A stretch of DNA of 64,000 nt from positions 7,548,842 through 7,612,841 of the forward strand of contig OX940861.1 of the NCBI GenBank assembly GCA_954871525.1. Reading direction: 5' to 3'. A program made the position numbers and the translations under genes. This DNA comes from Parietaria judaica. Taxonomy: Eukaryota > Streptophyta > Magnoliopsida > Rosales > Urticaceae. The notes beneath the pieces are model-generated. The model ran no database searches. It had not been told where the DNA came from and saw only the letters and a program-made list of their open reading frames with translations. Positions 13,210 to 25,727 of the stretch are shown here, one piece after another (within the stretch, counting starts at the first letter, position 1; every line of letters begins with the position of its first letter).

Positions 13210-14856
13210 GAGGGAAATTTGTTTTTTTTTATACACTTAATTTTTATTTTTGGTAAATATATACCTTCAAGTTTCAAAAAATACTAAAGTATAACCTCAA
13301 AGTCTATTTTCTTTCTTTTATATACCCTCTAATAAATATAATTTTTAGAAACTGAAAATTACTTCTTATTATGAAATTTTTATATTTGGTATACTTTCAT
13401 TTTTCACCAAAATATATCTTATATTTAGAGTTTTATTTTTTAATTGTTTAAATAAATAATTAAAAAATAGGAAGATGGATAAAATTATCAAATCATACAC
13501 CAAAAATAAACTTTAGCTGTTTTTAAAAATTGATGGTATATTTTTGCAAAAATAAAAGTTGAGGGTATAAAAAATAAAATTTTCCCTTAACTTATTAGCG
13601 AACCATTGATTTATCATTATTTTTCGATGATCAAATGATGAGTTACTGGTCTTATTTTATTTTATCTCACATTATGTGAGGATATGTTGAAAAATATTGC
13701 AATTAAATTAAAATTTAGATAACATCGAGTGGGTCGAAATGTCGGACATTCGAGACAAACATTCTATCCAATTATCGAGATTTGTTCCGATGTTCAAATG
13801 TTACGTAAAACAGTCATATTGATTATAAACGTTGTGAATATTGAATTCAATATAATATGTTTCGAACTAGTTACAATTAATTTTTTAGACGTACAGAATT
13901 GATTGGAAATCAATTCTTTGTTTCCTCTCCGTGTTTATAAATTGACGGTGACCTCGAACCTTTTCGACACACCATTGCAAAACCTTTTTCCCAAAAAACT
14001 ATCTAGTGACTATGAGTTTGCTTCTCAGTTTTTCACTCTGCAAATTCATATCTCATGCTTCTCAATGTTTTTTTGTCGTGAGTCATTCGGCAACAAAGTT
14101 CAAGAAGTTTCAGTTCGTCGGCAGGCTTCAAAGTGCTACGAAGTTCATGGTTGCCCCGTTGTATTCTGGGAAGCTAATCGCCTAACGAACCCCGAGCCCA
14201 TAGAGGAGGCGAATCAAGCTTTAAGGAGAGCGTCCAACGCTTCTCGAGAATCGCTAACAATTTTCTGTTTTACAAGATATCCATTTTTTTTTTTAATCAA
14301 ACCAACAAGCCGTGCTCGTCAATCCAAGATTCTTCTGATATGTATCATCAAATATGCTCGCTAATGTTTTTCTTTATTTGTTTCTCATTATCATCAATTA
14401 CAGAAAATATACCTAACACGATATACATATTTAGCCTTGTGTTTCACATATAGTTGAAATACTATTTAAATTATATTTTTATTTTTACTATGATTTTGGC
14501 TGATTTATTATAAAAAATAGCCCTTTTTATAATTTTAATGTACATTATTCTCACCTTGATTGTCAACTACTCAAAAATTTAAGAATTTTTTATTATAAAA
14601 AATATTTTTGTGAAATATCTATATTTTTCTATTTAAAACAAAAAATATTGAATTTATATTAATTCACGATTAGATAACTAAGTCCACATCACAATCATTT
14701 AAACAAACTAATCTTATTATTTTTTAAGTATAGATTTTTTTTGGCACATCTATAATAAAAGAGAGAAGTATATTTCGACACTAAGGAAAGGAGTATGAAT
14801 GGCCAATAACAAGATCTTCAATTATTAAAAACGAGTGAACTTGTCAAAGTGTAATG

Positions 14857-14887
<31 letters not shown>

Positions 14888-17800
14888 AAAATGTAATGAA
14901 TAATAATTGTGAGCGGCAAAACAAAATTAATAATGAAAGCAGGCGTGTTGTGCTATAAAAGTCAAATAATATATTTTTCAATTTATATTCATGAATATCT
15001 TATCAAAGTTCAAGCAATCTAGCTCTTACTTAAATAGTGTTTTAGACTCTTTGCTAATTAAATACTATAATATCGATGATGACATGACCACATATACTTA
15101 ATTTCACGTTTTTGTTTATAAATCCAAGTAAACGGGACCATAGCTCAACAAATAATTAAGAATACATTGACATTTACAACTGCTACATATAAATCATTTT
15201 TGTATTCTTAAAATGCTTATAAAGCGCCCTTAACAATAGTGAAAAGCCTAGTTTCAACAATAAGTGTTTTATCTTTCAAGAGTAAACTTGAAATCATTTT
15301 ACATCACTCGAACAAAATATATGGTAATGGTAGCAAATTTGTTAGTTCCAAAAACAAACGAAATTAACCAAAAATTCCATTTCCATTTTTATGATCGTTT
15401 TCTATTATTTTCCTAAATAAAACATGAATATTAAGATTATAGCAATAGAAACTCGAAAATGACGGCAACAAAAATATAATTACCTTTTCCACCATTTTTT
15501 TAGAAACATATATATTTGTTTCTGGAAATGAAGGAAGTGGAAATTCCGTTTCTAAAAATAGGGAAAAAGTATTTTTTTAAAAGGTAAATTAGTGTGTATA
15601 GTAAGATTGGTTTTGATTTTTTAGTAGAAGAATGTAATAAACTCAAAGGAGTGCCGTATGAACTCTTATATATGAAACATGTGTTTCTATATACACACAC
15701 ATGTATATGAGAAACATTGGCCTATAAATATCTGGCCAAAAATGTAAATAATAACATACAATATACAATACTCTTTTCCTATTGTTAATTTGGTCCAAGA
15801 AACATCGCATTCCAAGAAGAAAAACGATATGAACAACGTAAAAGGAATATTTTTCATATTGGAGAAACAAAATAAAATGTAATTTAAAATTAGAGAGCAA
15901 AACGTACTTTGAGGCTGATACTAAGATATTCCAATGCCTTTATATTTGGAATTATATAGGAAAGTAATTATGCTAAAATATTCCAATGCCTTTATATTTG
16001 AATCTTATTGACTACATTAGGATTTAATTCACACAATACATTAGGATAATCAAAAGGAAAAAAAGCATTTAGGAATTCGAGGCATGATTCTATACACTTT
16101 TATTAATTTACGGATTTTCTTTTGGTGATTGATAAGTATGTAAAAGTGGCATGCACAAACGCAAGTACTCCTTAAAAGCAGATAAATTAAATCCACCATG
16201 CAAGGTCCAAGAGCAAATATATATATATATATATATATATATTTTATATATAACTCTTTTCCAAATAGAGCAAAAGTTATATATTAATAAGAACAAATAT
16301 TATTGTATTATGGTAAAGTTAGAAAGAGAATGGTTGTTTACAGCTTGGCGAGAGAAAAAAAGTTTCATGATATATTTTAATTTAACGAGTCTTATCTACT
16401 TAGAATATATTATTAATATTTATAGTAGACTTTCTTGTTTTCGTCATTTTGTAATCGATGAGCTGCCTATATACATTTAATTGAATTGCTATTCAATATA
16501 AACTCTTCTCAATCTCAACACTATTTACGCTCGAATTTATTGAATCAAATAGATAGTTCATTTATATATTTGAACTTTTTTTGTTCTTGTTGTTTTTATT
16601 TAGAAAAAGAAAAAAGTGTCAAGCTTTTGTTTAATTTATATCGACCTAGCCGGAGATCAAATGATCAATCGCGTTAAGTACATACCCTAAAATTATAGGT
16701 TATAAATTTTCATTAAAATGAGTATTCGGATTTGTAATTTGCAGTCCTTCGGAACTAACTAATTTTCTTATAAGAAAATTATGTATAAAAATATAATTTT
16801 TGGGACCTTTATTTTTATTAGAAATATAAAAAAAATATATGGAATCTATAGAATTACAAAATTCTTTTGTGATTTTTCAGTCGTTGAAATTCCTCACATT
16901 GAATAGTATAAGCATTCCCAATACGGATTGTTCTATTTAGTGTACCGTTATTTGGTTTGTTGAACTTTTAATAGTCAAATCTTACGATCTACATCCATAA
17001 TTCACGACAGAAATTTACTTCTACAAGAGTTTAATAATTTGACTAAGTAATTATCATTTATGTACTTTGTGGAAAATATGAGATCTTCACTTGGTTTGTC
17101 AATTCAAGGATGTTTGAGTTCAGAATTTAATGTAAATAAAATGTACATATTCCAAGTTGCATAGTCTTCTATATATATATATATATATATATATATTAGT
17201 GTAAAAAAAATCTTCCCTATAGATTTCTCAAAGATTATAATTAGACTTATAATCACGTGTGGAAGCGAAATCAGGTTTTGATTACATGAACACTAGGTAT
17301 CTAAGAGATTGTTTTCTTTCTCATCTTCAACATTAAAAATTGTACCAAAGTATATGAATATGACGTGCCATTGACTTTTATTTTAACATATATATCGTAT
17401 TTTCATTTGAATTGAATCTGCTCATAAGAATATGATTGTGTGACGAAATCACCATATGGAAATATACTCGTATGTTCGATGAAATCAAGATTACGTAAAC
17501 ATTTGGATTTTCCTCTCGGTTGATGACATTCACAAGTCTTTATTTTACTTTTCATTGATATTTTTTCAAAATAGTATACAAATATGAATTATTATGTCAT
17601 TAAATTCAGCACAAAATGATGCTCAAAACTTGGTTGAATATCTGAACTACTTTTGTGTATCTTGATGATTTGATGAGCCGTTGGAGATCTAAAAGCAATT
17701 ATGATAATATTCACGAGTACGCTATATATATAAACATGATTGAGTAGTTATCGTCTTCTCATTGATGAAAGAAAGAGACGAAAGATTTTGTGAAAATGCA

Positions 17801-18075
17801 TAATCGCAATAATAATAATTCGTTGGACCACGTAATCTTGAATTCCTCGATGTTTCGACAGCCTAAGATCTGTCCGAAATATGGTTTGTCGTGGTACACT
17901 TAATTATTTTCCCATCTTTCGATAGTGACACCACTTTTTTACCCCAAAATCTTGTTGATTTCGTACTCTATCGTCACCTTCTTCCCTCCAACTCCAAATC
18001 ACAATTTCCTCAAAATACGCATACACTAGTTCGGGTATTCATGCTCTTTTTTAATGGGAAAAAGTAGGCAAGTTC
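13210..18075. other. Long AT-rich intergenic stretch
   Basis: About 4.9 kb without a supportable gene. (TA)n runs lie near 14857-14881, 16218-16242 and 17171-17196. A tandem duplication of about 53 bp containing ATATTCCAATGCCTTTATATTTG lies at 15925-16002. A 153-codon frame at 13903-14364 starts with ATG, but its sequence is not recognised, has no membrane or catalytic motif, and is embedded in AT-rich DNA. I list it only as an unconfirmed open frame. Confidence 0.4.
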
Positions 18076-18083
18076 AGTAACAC

Positions 18084-18537
18084 CAAGATTTTAAATTTTG
18101 TTTTAGAGACCGTTTCATTCCTTCCATTTTACGGGTATGTCGCATATCGACGGATATGTCGATGGGAAAATCGAAAGGGCATACCGCATGCCGATGGGAA
18201 TACGACGAAAATTCTGGAAAATAATTTTGCGTATTTAAACAAGATTTTTATATAAGTTCAAAATTACTTATTTATCCTCATAAAATATAAATAACTAAAA
18301 AATCACACTAATAATAATACATCATATTGATAAGTTACAGTTGAATTTATATAAAAATAAGAGTTATACCTGTAACTTGTAGAAAATACAAATATAGGAT
18401 TACAATTAAAATAAAGCATCATATTGATATGTTGTAGTTGTTCACGGGTATACCGCATGCTGAAGGCATACCGCAACTCTAAAAAAACGGGTATACCAAA
18501 GGCATGCCGAAGGCATGTTAGGGCATTTAAAACCATG
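18084..18537. mobile_element. hAT-type MITE (454 bp) with CAWG..TTTTAAAT termini
   Basis: The left end is CAAGATTTTAAAT and the right end, on the complementary strand, is CATGGTTTTAAATGCCC. The flanks are AGTAACAC (18076-18083) and AGTAAAAC (18538-18545), an 8-bp duplication with one mismatch. Subterminal GGCATACCGCATGC-like words recur at both ends. The termini resemble the CAAGGATTTGAATGCC ends of the elements at 8868 and 43836, suggesting the same transposase group. No coding sequence. Confidence 0.75.
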
Positions 18538-18545
18538 AGTAAAAC

Positions 18546-19260
18546 AATAGCTCTGTCTATATTGTTTCATATTTTTTTAAAAAGTGGCAATGAAAAGAGA
18601 ACTTAAATAATTAAAATAATTAATAAAAAAGATTAAAATTAAAGTAAAAAAAATAAATATATATATATATAATTCTGTGACAAAATCAGGAATTATATAT
18701 ATATATTTTTGGCGGAATCAGGTTTTACATATAAGAGGGGATATATTTAATTTTTTTTCTTCTGAAAATTACAATTGGAGGGTTATATTTAAATTTTAAT
18801 AAAAATTAAGGGGGTCAAGATAAAATTGTATACGAATTTATACCACTAAATATAAATTGGGGTATAAATGTAAAAAATAAAAAATAAAGGGGAGTACCCC
18901 ATTAATTGAGTTGTTCCACCATTGTATATATCTCTGCGGAAACTCGTTGAACTATACTCAGAAGCTACTCAATTACATTAAGATTCAGTAACCCTAGGGT
19001 TTTGTAAAACGTAGCATAGACCATATATATTTGAATGATATAGGTTGTTACTTATGGAATATTGAAAATGGTTGAGAATCTGAAAAATTGGACAGATATG
19101 GAGATGGGAAGAAGAAAGGCCAAACAAAATGGCATCAATGGAGATGCGTAAAGAGGACCCATTGAAAAGGGTCGTTGGCTTATTCTCGAGATCACGAGCC
19201 TTTATGAAAGTAACTACACACTATACAAACGTAGTAGTGCCATAATTATTATTACCATTT
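18546..19260. other. AT-rich intergenic stretch
   Basis: Only low-complexity AT-rich sequence and short (TA)n runs (18657-18671, 18695-18708) are seen; no gene is supported. Confidence 0.45.
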
Positions 19261-19990
19261 CATCACTTTTTTTATTTATTTAAGAAAGACGAGCCTCATT
19301 AAACCGATCTGAGTCCCCCAAACGGGTGCGGCTTTAGAGGGAAGAGTACTCCACATCATATTACTAGCGGCAGAAGCCGAACAAGCGTCCCGAACAAGGG
19401 TCGGGACTTGCTCGTTACAAACAGAATCACGCAAAACAAGAGATTCAATGCTTGGCGGAACAAACTCCAACCAAACAATATTTCCTCTGGACTTAATCCC
19501 GAGTCTAGCAAGACCATGTGCGACTTCATCGCAACATGTCGGACTAAAGTAAAAAATTGTAGACTCGATCTAAGTAGCTAATCGATGGATATCAGAGATA
19601 ATTAACAGAGATACAAAGTTTGTCGTTTATGTTTACTTATGTCGTTTTCTATTGTCACGATTCCTCGCTCTGTTCGTAATTATAATAGAGCCTAAATAAG
19701 ATAGAGGGATGGACTTACTGTTTAGAGTTTTAATAACCCCAAACAATCTGATTAGACCTTTGACCATCCCTGGTCTTACGCCCATTCAACTCCACGGCGA
19801 ATAGCAGAAGCCTCCGCAAGTTCGGGGGACAGCCCGTGCCTATGGAAGTTAATTCCTGACGCAAGAACACGATTCTCATGGTTGCGAGCAACTAAGCCAA
19901 TGTCATAACTGTCCCCCGACCATCAATTGCAGCGTCGACGCAAATGTCAACACAGTCAACGTCGGGGGGCTTCCAAGCCGGAGGAAGAAG
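19261..19990 (-). pseudogene. LINE 3'-end fragment: RNase H-like region, decayed
   Basis: On the minus strand two blocks (about 19985-19720 and 19560-19276) translate to pieces resembling the plant RNase H-like domain at the end of LINE reverse transcriptases. The first has a VDAAIDG-type start of the domain; the second has LEFVPPSIESLVLRD followed by the C-terminal tail. Stops and an unrelated gap separate them, so the protein is dead. A short T/A-rich run at 19266-19282 may be the remnant tail. Assignment rests on recalled family similarity only. Confidence 0.55.
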
Positions 19991-20330
19991 GTTATTGTCC
20001 TTTATTGGATTCTCAATTTTCTGGGCGTCGTTAAATTCTAAGAGGCAGCGGAGCGCCGCTCATTCGCTTGTAGATGTACTATTATGTATTAACGATCGAT
20101 CGGAAACAAAAGACAGCTTGAGAATTAGACAAAACCATGAACCTAGAAAACTGATAAAGCTATATATATGATGATGCACATTAATGGACCAAACGTTTTC
20201 ATATGAATACGATTGTCTAGCGAATCACCACGTTTATAACAGGCTCGGCTTTTGAGAATATATATATATATAAAGTAATTCTCATGTTATCTTAGACGTT
20301 GATCGTAAAAATTATTTCAGTACTCTCAGT

Positions 20331-20640
20331 TGGAGCTGTGCATGGCGACGTCGCGACCCGTCGCGGCTTGGTCGCCGAAAATTGCCGGAAGACAAGTCGC
20401 GATGCATCGTGACCGGCGAGCTCGCGATGGTTCGCGATTAGAGAGAGAGAGAGGGTATGTGAGAGGGAGAGATTCGGAGAGAGAGAGAGAGAGAGAGGCC
20501 GATGTGGACGGAAATCGCGACGGTTGAAGCTAGTCGCGACTAATCGCGACTTTTGCCGCAAAATCGCGATGCGTCGCGAACCACGAGGTTGCGTCGCGAT
20601 GGGTCGCGATCCAGACTCACGATGGAATTGTGCAGCTCTA
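20331..20640. mobile_element. hAT-type MITE, CGCGA-rich (310 bp)
   Basis: The left end is TGGAGCTGTGCA and the right end on the opposite strand is TAGAGCTGCACA. It is flanked by a perfect 8-bp duplication, CTCTCAGT (20323-20330 and 20641-20648). The interior is GC-rich and studded with TCGCGA/CGCGAC words plus a (GA)n run at about 20445-20498, unlike its AT-rich setting. The open frames overlapping it are translations of these simple words. Confidence 0.85.
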
Positions 20641-20765
20641 CTCTCAGTGGAAACTTTCTAATCAAATTCTTACTTATAATAAAGTGTAATTACATGCATG
20701 CGATTATGATTAATCCTGAAAAACTGAAAAGATGGTTTTTCAATTTGGAGAGATCAACTTAATTA

Positions 20766-21209
20766 TATTTAATGACGGTAAAAATACCCAAAATTTGGTC
20801 AAAGAACCTTCATGTATCCAAAGTTTAAAAGTGGTGGCAAAAATACCCAAAGTCGCATTTGAGGAGTTGACCACTTCATTCTCGTAACGCCGTTAACTTA
20901 CCCGTTAACTCTGGCCACGTGAAAAAATCTGTTTTGTTATAAGTGTAATCATTAGGGGTTCAATTAGTTGTATTAAATAATATTAGTTAGGGGTTTAATT
21001 CGTTGTTTTGTCGTAAACGACGAAATTGTTATGTCAGCAACCCACGTTTGTCAACGTGGCCAGAGTTAACGAGTAAGTTAATGGCGTTACGAGAATGGAG
21101 TGGTCAACTCCCCAAATGTGACTTTGGATATTTTCGCTACCACTTTTAAACTTTAAGTACGCGAGAAATTCTTTAACAAAACATTGAGTATTTTTGCCGT
21201 CATTAACCC
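20766..21209. mobile_element. Mutator-like MITE, eroded copy
   Basis: The inverted arms begin TTAATGACGGTAAAAATACCC and end TTTTTGCCGTCATTAACCC. They belong to the same family as the elements at 31381 and 33237, with the CCACGTG/AACGTGG-type arm words. No 9-bp duplication could be found and the left terminal GGG is lost, so this is an older or rearranged copy. Confidence 0.7.
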
Positions 21210-22500
21210 TTGGCTCTAATATATGAATGTTTGTGATTTATTACTGTCGTTGATGTAATCTTCTTTCTTTGTCATTTCAGCTATAAATCTTGTCTTATAT
21301 GGCTCACATCAAAACGCACTAGTTCTCCATCGCTAGCTATTGTTTGTGGTCCTCAGGTCCCATCAATTCCAACCAATTTCATAATATATAATAGCTAACA
21401 AATTATTGAATATATATATATATATATATATATTATATTACTCTTGTTGGGCCATTTTTGAATTTTTGTCTTATTTATCCACAAGTGAATTATTCCTCTG
21501 AACAAAAGTCTTGCCTGAAAATAATAGATCTGATAGATTGCTTAATTGCACAACCAAAGGCAGAATTACAAAACCTAGATCATGACTCTGCCACCGAAAA
21601 TGTTTCCTTGAACGGGATTTTCCTTCCCGGCGTGACAATCCTTTCATGATGAGACAAGAGAAGCTGCAACTATGTTCCGGCAATAAAAATTGTGTATAAC
21701 ATATATTAAAAATTTCAATTTGTGTGTTCAAGCACTGATATTTTTGAACTGGATATAAGCTTTCAAACAGCTTGTATTAATCATGTTTACTCTATAACAT
21801 GCTTAGGTCATTATTTTATCTGGACTCATGCTTAATTCATAATAAATATAGTATCATGTACATATAACATTCCGAGAGAGCAGACGATGATGAATATTTC
21901 TTTTGCTGATCCATTATTGGCCATGGACTAAGACAAGGAAAGAGACATTTTAACAAGAATCTCAGTCCACACATTTTACAGAGAGTATATCAATTCCTTC
22001 TGATCAGTGACCCAGGTGTCATTACAATGACCGTTCTTTCTCAGTAAATGTTAAGACATACTTATACAAACACATATATGCATACATATTTATGTAAACA
22101 GATATTGTGTCTACTTTAGAAAGTGATGCAACATGGTGTAAGACAGAGAGCTGCATAGGCTTATTCCTTGACTTTGGACTCGAATAGTAATAACAAATGT
22201 ATACGTTTCAGTTCCTGATTGGCTGTTGATCACATTATATGTTCTCATCCTGAAATGCAATAAAGATTCTGGACCAAGTAGAAAACAACAAAAGAAAAAA
22301 GTGTTGTGCATGTTTTTCAATCACAACGTCCTTGACTCAAACCCTAATATTAATATTACCCTGCACGCTCATGTGATCGATGATGGTGGGGCTTTAATCA
22401 GAAAGAAAAATATTTCAGAGAAGGGGAAAAATAAATGAAAAATGGACTTAGACTTTTAGCATCAATGGACATTAATGCATGCCTATAATGAACTCGAGAC
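21210..22500. other. Intergenic stretch, no gene seen
   Basis: A (TA)n run lies at about 21411-21432. The open frames at 21458 and 21471 (opposite strands of one segment) have no recognisable domain. Nothing else can be supported. Confidence 0.45.
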
Positions 22501-22505
22501 ATTAT

Positions 22506-22906
22506 TGTTGGGAAGTACATGGGAGAAGATGGAACTTTTAGTGGGAAAGAATAAACTTGTATTGTATTGATCACTTGGCTTGGTTTTTCTTAATTACAAA
22601 ATGGTAGGAGGAAGTCTCTATTTATAGACTTCAATGGAGACTTCTAGATAGTACATGAATTACATGATTATTTTAGGACTTAGTAGAGTATTCTAGAACA
22701 TCTAACTAATACAAGACTTATCTAGAACTTCTAAAACATACAAGATAATTCTAGACTCCTTACATATTACAAGAGTATTCTAGAAGTCTAGTAATTACAA
22801 GACCCTTCTAGAAACTTACATATTAAAAGAACTCTAGAAACTAGTAAATACTAGGATACACTAGAAATTTCTAGAGACTTAATAAATCAAGTTTATATTT
22901 TCAACA
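22506..22906 (-). repeat. 3' LTR of the copia element
   Basis: 401 bp, TG...CA ends. It contains the same TATA box (complement of 22616-22626) and TTCTAGAA words as the 5' LTR, which it matches except at six positions. Confidence 0.93.
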
Positions 22907-22915
22907 CCCTTCCTT
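22907..22915 (-). other. Polypurine tract of the copia element
   Basis: The complement reads AAGGAAGGG directly before the 3' LTR, the position where plus-strand DNA synthesis is primed in LTR retrotransposons. Confidence 0.8.
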
Positions 22916-24480
22916 AAACTTGATTGGTTACTCCGAGAATGCTCCGCAGCTTAACGAAACGGTCTTGCTTGAGTGGCTTTGTAAAAATGTCGGCTATCTG
23001 GTCTTCTAACTTCACGTACCTCAGCTCCACTTCTTTATTTGCCACGCATTCCCGTATGTAGTGAAAGCTGGTGTCGATGTGCTTGCTCCTATCATGGAAG
23101 ACTGGATTCTTTGCTAATGATAGTGCTGATTTGTTATCAACACGAATCTTGGTGGCTTCTTGTTGCGGTAGTCGTAACTCATTCAACAATTTCTTAGCCA
23201 AATCGAATGACAAACACATGCAGTTGGAGCGACATATTCGGCTTCGCAAGTGGACAATGTGACGTTCGGCTGCTTCTTCGACATCCATGTGAAAGCAGTA
23301 TCTTCCATAAAGAATACGAATCCACTTGTACTTTTTCGATCGTCTATGTCTCCTCCCCAGTCGCTACCACCAACCATATCTAAACTGCAAGAAGTTGATT
23401 AAAGTAGGCCATAGTTGGTCGTACCTTTGATGTACCGAAGTATTGTCTTCGCGTTTTTGAAGTGAGTAGTTGTTGGAGCTTCCATGTAGCGAGAGATTAC
23501 TCCAACAACATAGAGAATGTCCAGTCTTGTACAAGTACTGCAAACTTCCAACGAGGCTTTTGAAGAGAGTTGGATCCACCTTTTCTCCGTTATCCAGCTT
23601 TGAATACTTAGCTCCGCATTCCATTGGGGTGCTTACCGGATTAGAATCGTCCATCTTAAACTTCTTCAGGACTTCTTTAGCATAACCTTCTTGCTTGATG
23701 AAGATTCCGGTGTCTTGTTGCTTCACTTCAATCCCCAAGTAGTAGGACATGAGTCCTATGTCTTTCATCTCGAACTCTTTCATCATTTCTGCCTTGAACT
23801 CCTTAAACATAGTTGAATTGCCACCTGTGAAGATCAGATCATCTACGTACAGGCACACGACCAACATATCTCCATCTTGAACTTTGATGTAGAGAGCATG
23901 CTCATATGGGCACTTCTTGAAATTTCTCTCTTGGAAGTACTTGTCGATTCGAGCATTTCAGGCTCTCGGTGCTTGCTTTAGACCATATAAAGCCTTTTTC
24001 AACTTTAAGACTTTATCTTCTTGACCCTTTACTTCGTATCCCGTTGGTTCCCGTTTAAGAAAGCAGACTTCACATCCATTTGATAAATCTTCCACTTGTT
24101 TTGGGCCGCCAGGGAAATTATCAATCTAATGGTTTCAAGTCGAGCAACGGGAGCGAATACCTCGTCATAGTCGATGCCTTGCCTTTGGCTATAGCCTTTT
24201 GCTACCAATCTCGCTTTGTATCTCTTCACGTCTCCTCTGGCATTCTTCTTCGCCTTATAAACCCATTTGACTCCAATCGCCTTATAACTTTGTGGAAGTG
24301 TAGCGAGCTCCCATGTATCATTCTTTGTGATGGATTTGATTTCTTCATCCATCGTATCTCTCCATTTCTTACTTGCAACCGCCTCTTGGTAGCTCAATGG
24401 TTCATAGTCGCCAAATAAGCACAAGAGATTGACATCATCTTGGACTTCGGTTACCTGGTAAAGGTTGTAAACTTCTCGTT
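22914..24480 (-). pseudogene. copia reverse transcriptase and RNase H, broken
   Basis: In element order the reverse transcriptase starts near 24480 with [11 protein letters not shown] and [11 protein letters not shown], continues through [11 protein letters not shown] to SAFLNGN, then loses about ten codons near 24050. A TGA stop follows where GLKQAPRAW is expected (about 23960). The active-site YVDD lies just after 23867. A further frameshift falls near 23520. The RNase H part shows STCEAEY and HIDTSFHYIRE and ends at 22914 near the polypurine tract. These domains would copy the element RNA into DNA in virus-like particles, but the lesions rule out a working protein. Confidence 0.9.
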
Positions 24481-25628
24481 CGTGGCGTCTTTGATCTTTC
24501 GCTGGATGACTCTCCATGCTCTTCAATTGATGAACCTGGTGGAGTGACTGGCTCTTCATGATCTTCTCCTATCTCTTGGATTATTGGTTGCACCATCTCT
24601 TCTTCTTCTTCTTCCTCAAAATAAGGAAGAAAATCGTACTCGTCTTCTTGAATATCCCAATTCCATGAATCTTCTTCATCAAACTCTACGTCGTGACTAA
24701 TGATAGTCTTTCCATTGATTGGATTGTAGAGCTTGTAACCTTTGGAGTTTGAGTCGTACCCGATGAATATTAACGTCTCGGTCTTGTCATCGAGTTTTGA
24801 TCTTTTTTCATCGGACACATGAGCATATGCTACGCTTCCGAATACTTTGAGATGAGAGACTCCTGGCTTTCTTCCACTCAATGTTTCTTGTGGCGTCCTT
24901 CCACGAATACTCCTAGTCGGCGAACGATTTGCGAGGTAGATTGCACAAGCCACTGCTTCGGCCAAAAATTCCCTGGGCATTCTCTTGCTCTTTAACATAC
25001 TTCGAGCCATGTTGAGTATGGTTCGATTCTTTCTCTCCGCCACTCCATTTTGTTGGGGAGTTCTTGGAACCGTCATCGGTCGACGAATTCCGTTATCTTC
25101 ATAATATCTCTTGAACTCATTTGAAGTGAACTCGCCACCTCGATCGGATCTCATGGCCTTTATGTCGAAACCAGTTTCTTTTTCCACCAAAGCTTTGAAC
25201 TTTCTAAAGTTTTCAAATACTTCTGACTTCTCCTTTAAGAAATACACCCATGTCTTTCTTGAAAAATCGTCAATGAAGAGGAGAAAGTATCTGCTCTTAC
25301 CAAGTGATTGTGGTTTGATTGGACCACAAACATCGGTATGGATGAGCTCAAGTTGCTTTGTGGCTCTTAATGTGGACTCCTTCGGAAAACTCTTCCGGCA
25401 TTGCTTCCCGAGTAAGCATCCTTCACAAAGTTGGTCTGGTTGATTGATGCATGGCAGACCTCTAACCATCTCCTTTCTTGACAATAACTCAAGACCGCCA
25501 AAGTTGAGGTGTCCAAACCGCAAGTGCCATAGCCACGATGAGTCGCTATAGCAAGCCTTTAGAAACTTTGCCACGTCGTATTGGATGCTTAATTTGAACA
25601 TTCTAATCTTTGATAGGCACCCTTGCAA
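24480..25628 (-). pseudogene. copia integrase region, largely open
   Basis: Integrase inserts the cDNA copy into the host genome. The zinc-binding HHCC region is visible (WHLRFGHLNFGGL and CEGCLLGKQ). The catalytic core follows, with the first Asp in HTDVCGP, the second in RSDRGGEF and the PQQNGVAERKNRT block. The GKR-like C-terminal part includes LIFIGYDSNSKGYKLYNP and an acidic linker. The frame runs from 25628 to about 24480 and then shifts before the reverse transcriptase. Its connection to the protease upstream is also broken by a frameshift near 25750. Confidence 0.92.
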
Positions 25629-25727
25629 TCAAGTTGTTTTTGTCATCTCTTAAGAAAAGACACATTTCTTTAAGGTGGGTATCGTAGTCCTTCTCGAGCA
25701 GTTGACCCAAGCTCAAGATATTATTCT

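Noticed and set aside
13903..14364. 153-codon open frame considered as a small gene
   Set aside because: No recognised domain, no clear splice partners or promoter, AT-rich surroundings; kept only as a note in the intergenic entry.
18657..21432. CRISPR-like arrays among short repeats
   Set aside because: The repeats are microsatellites or transposon arms without regular unique spacers, and the sequence is plant nuclear.
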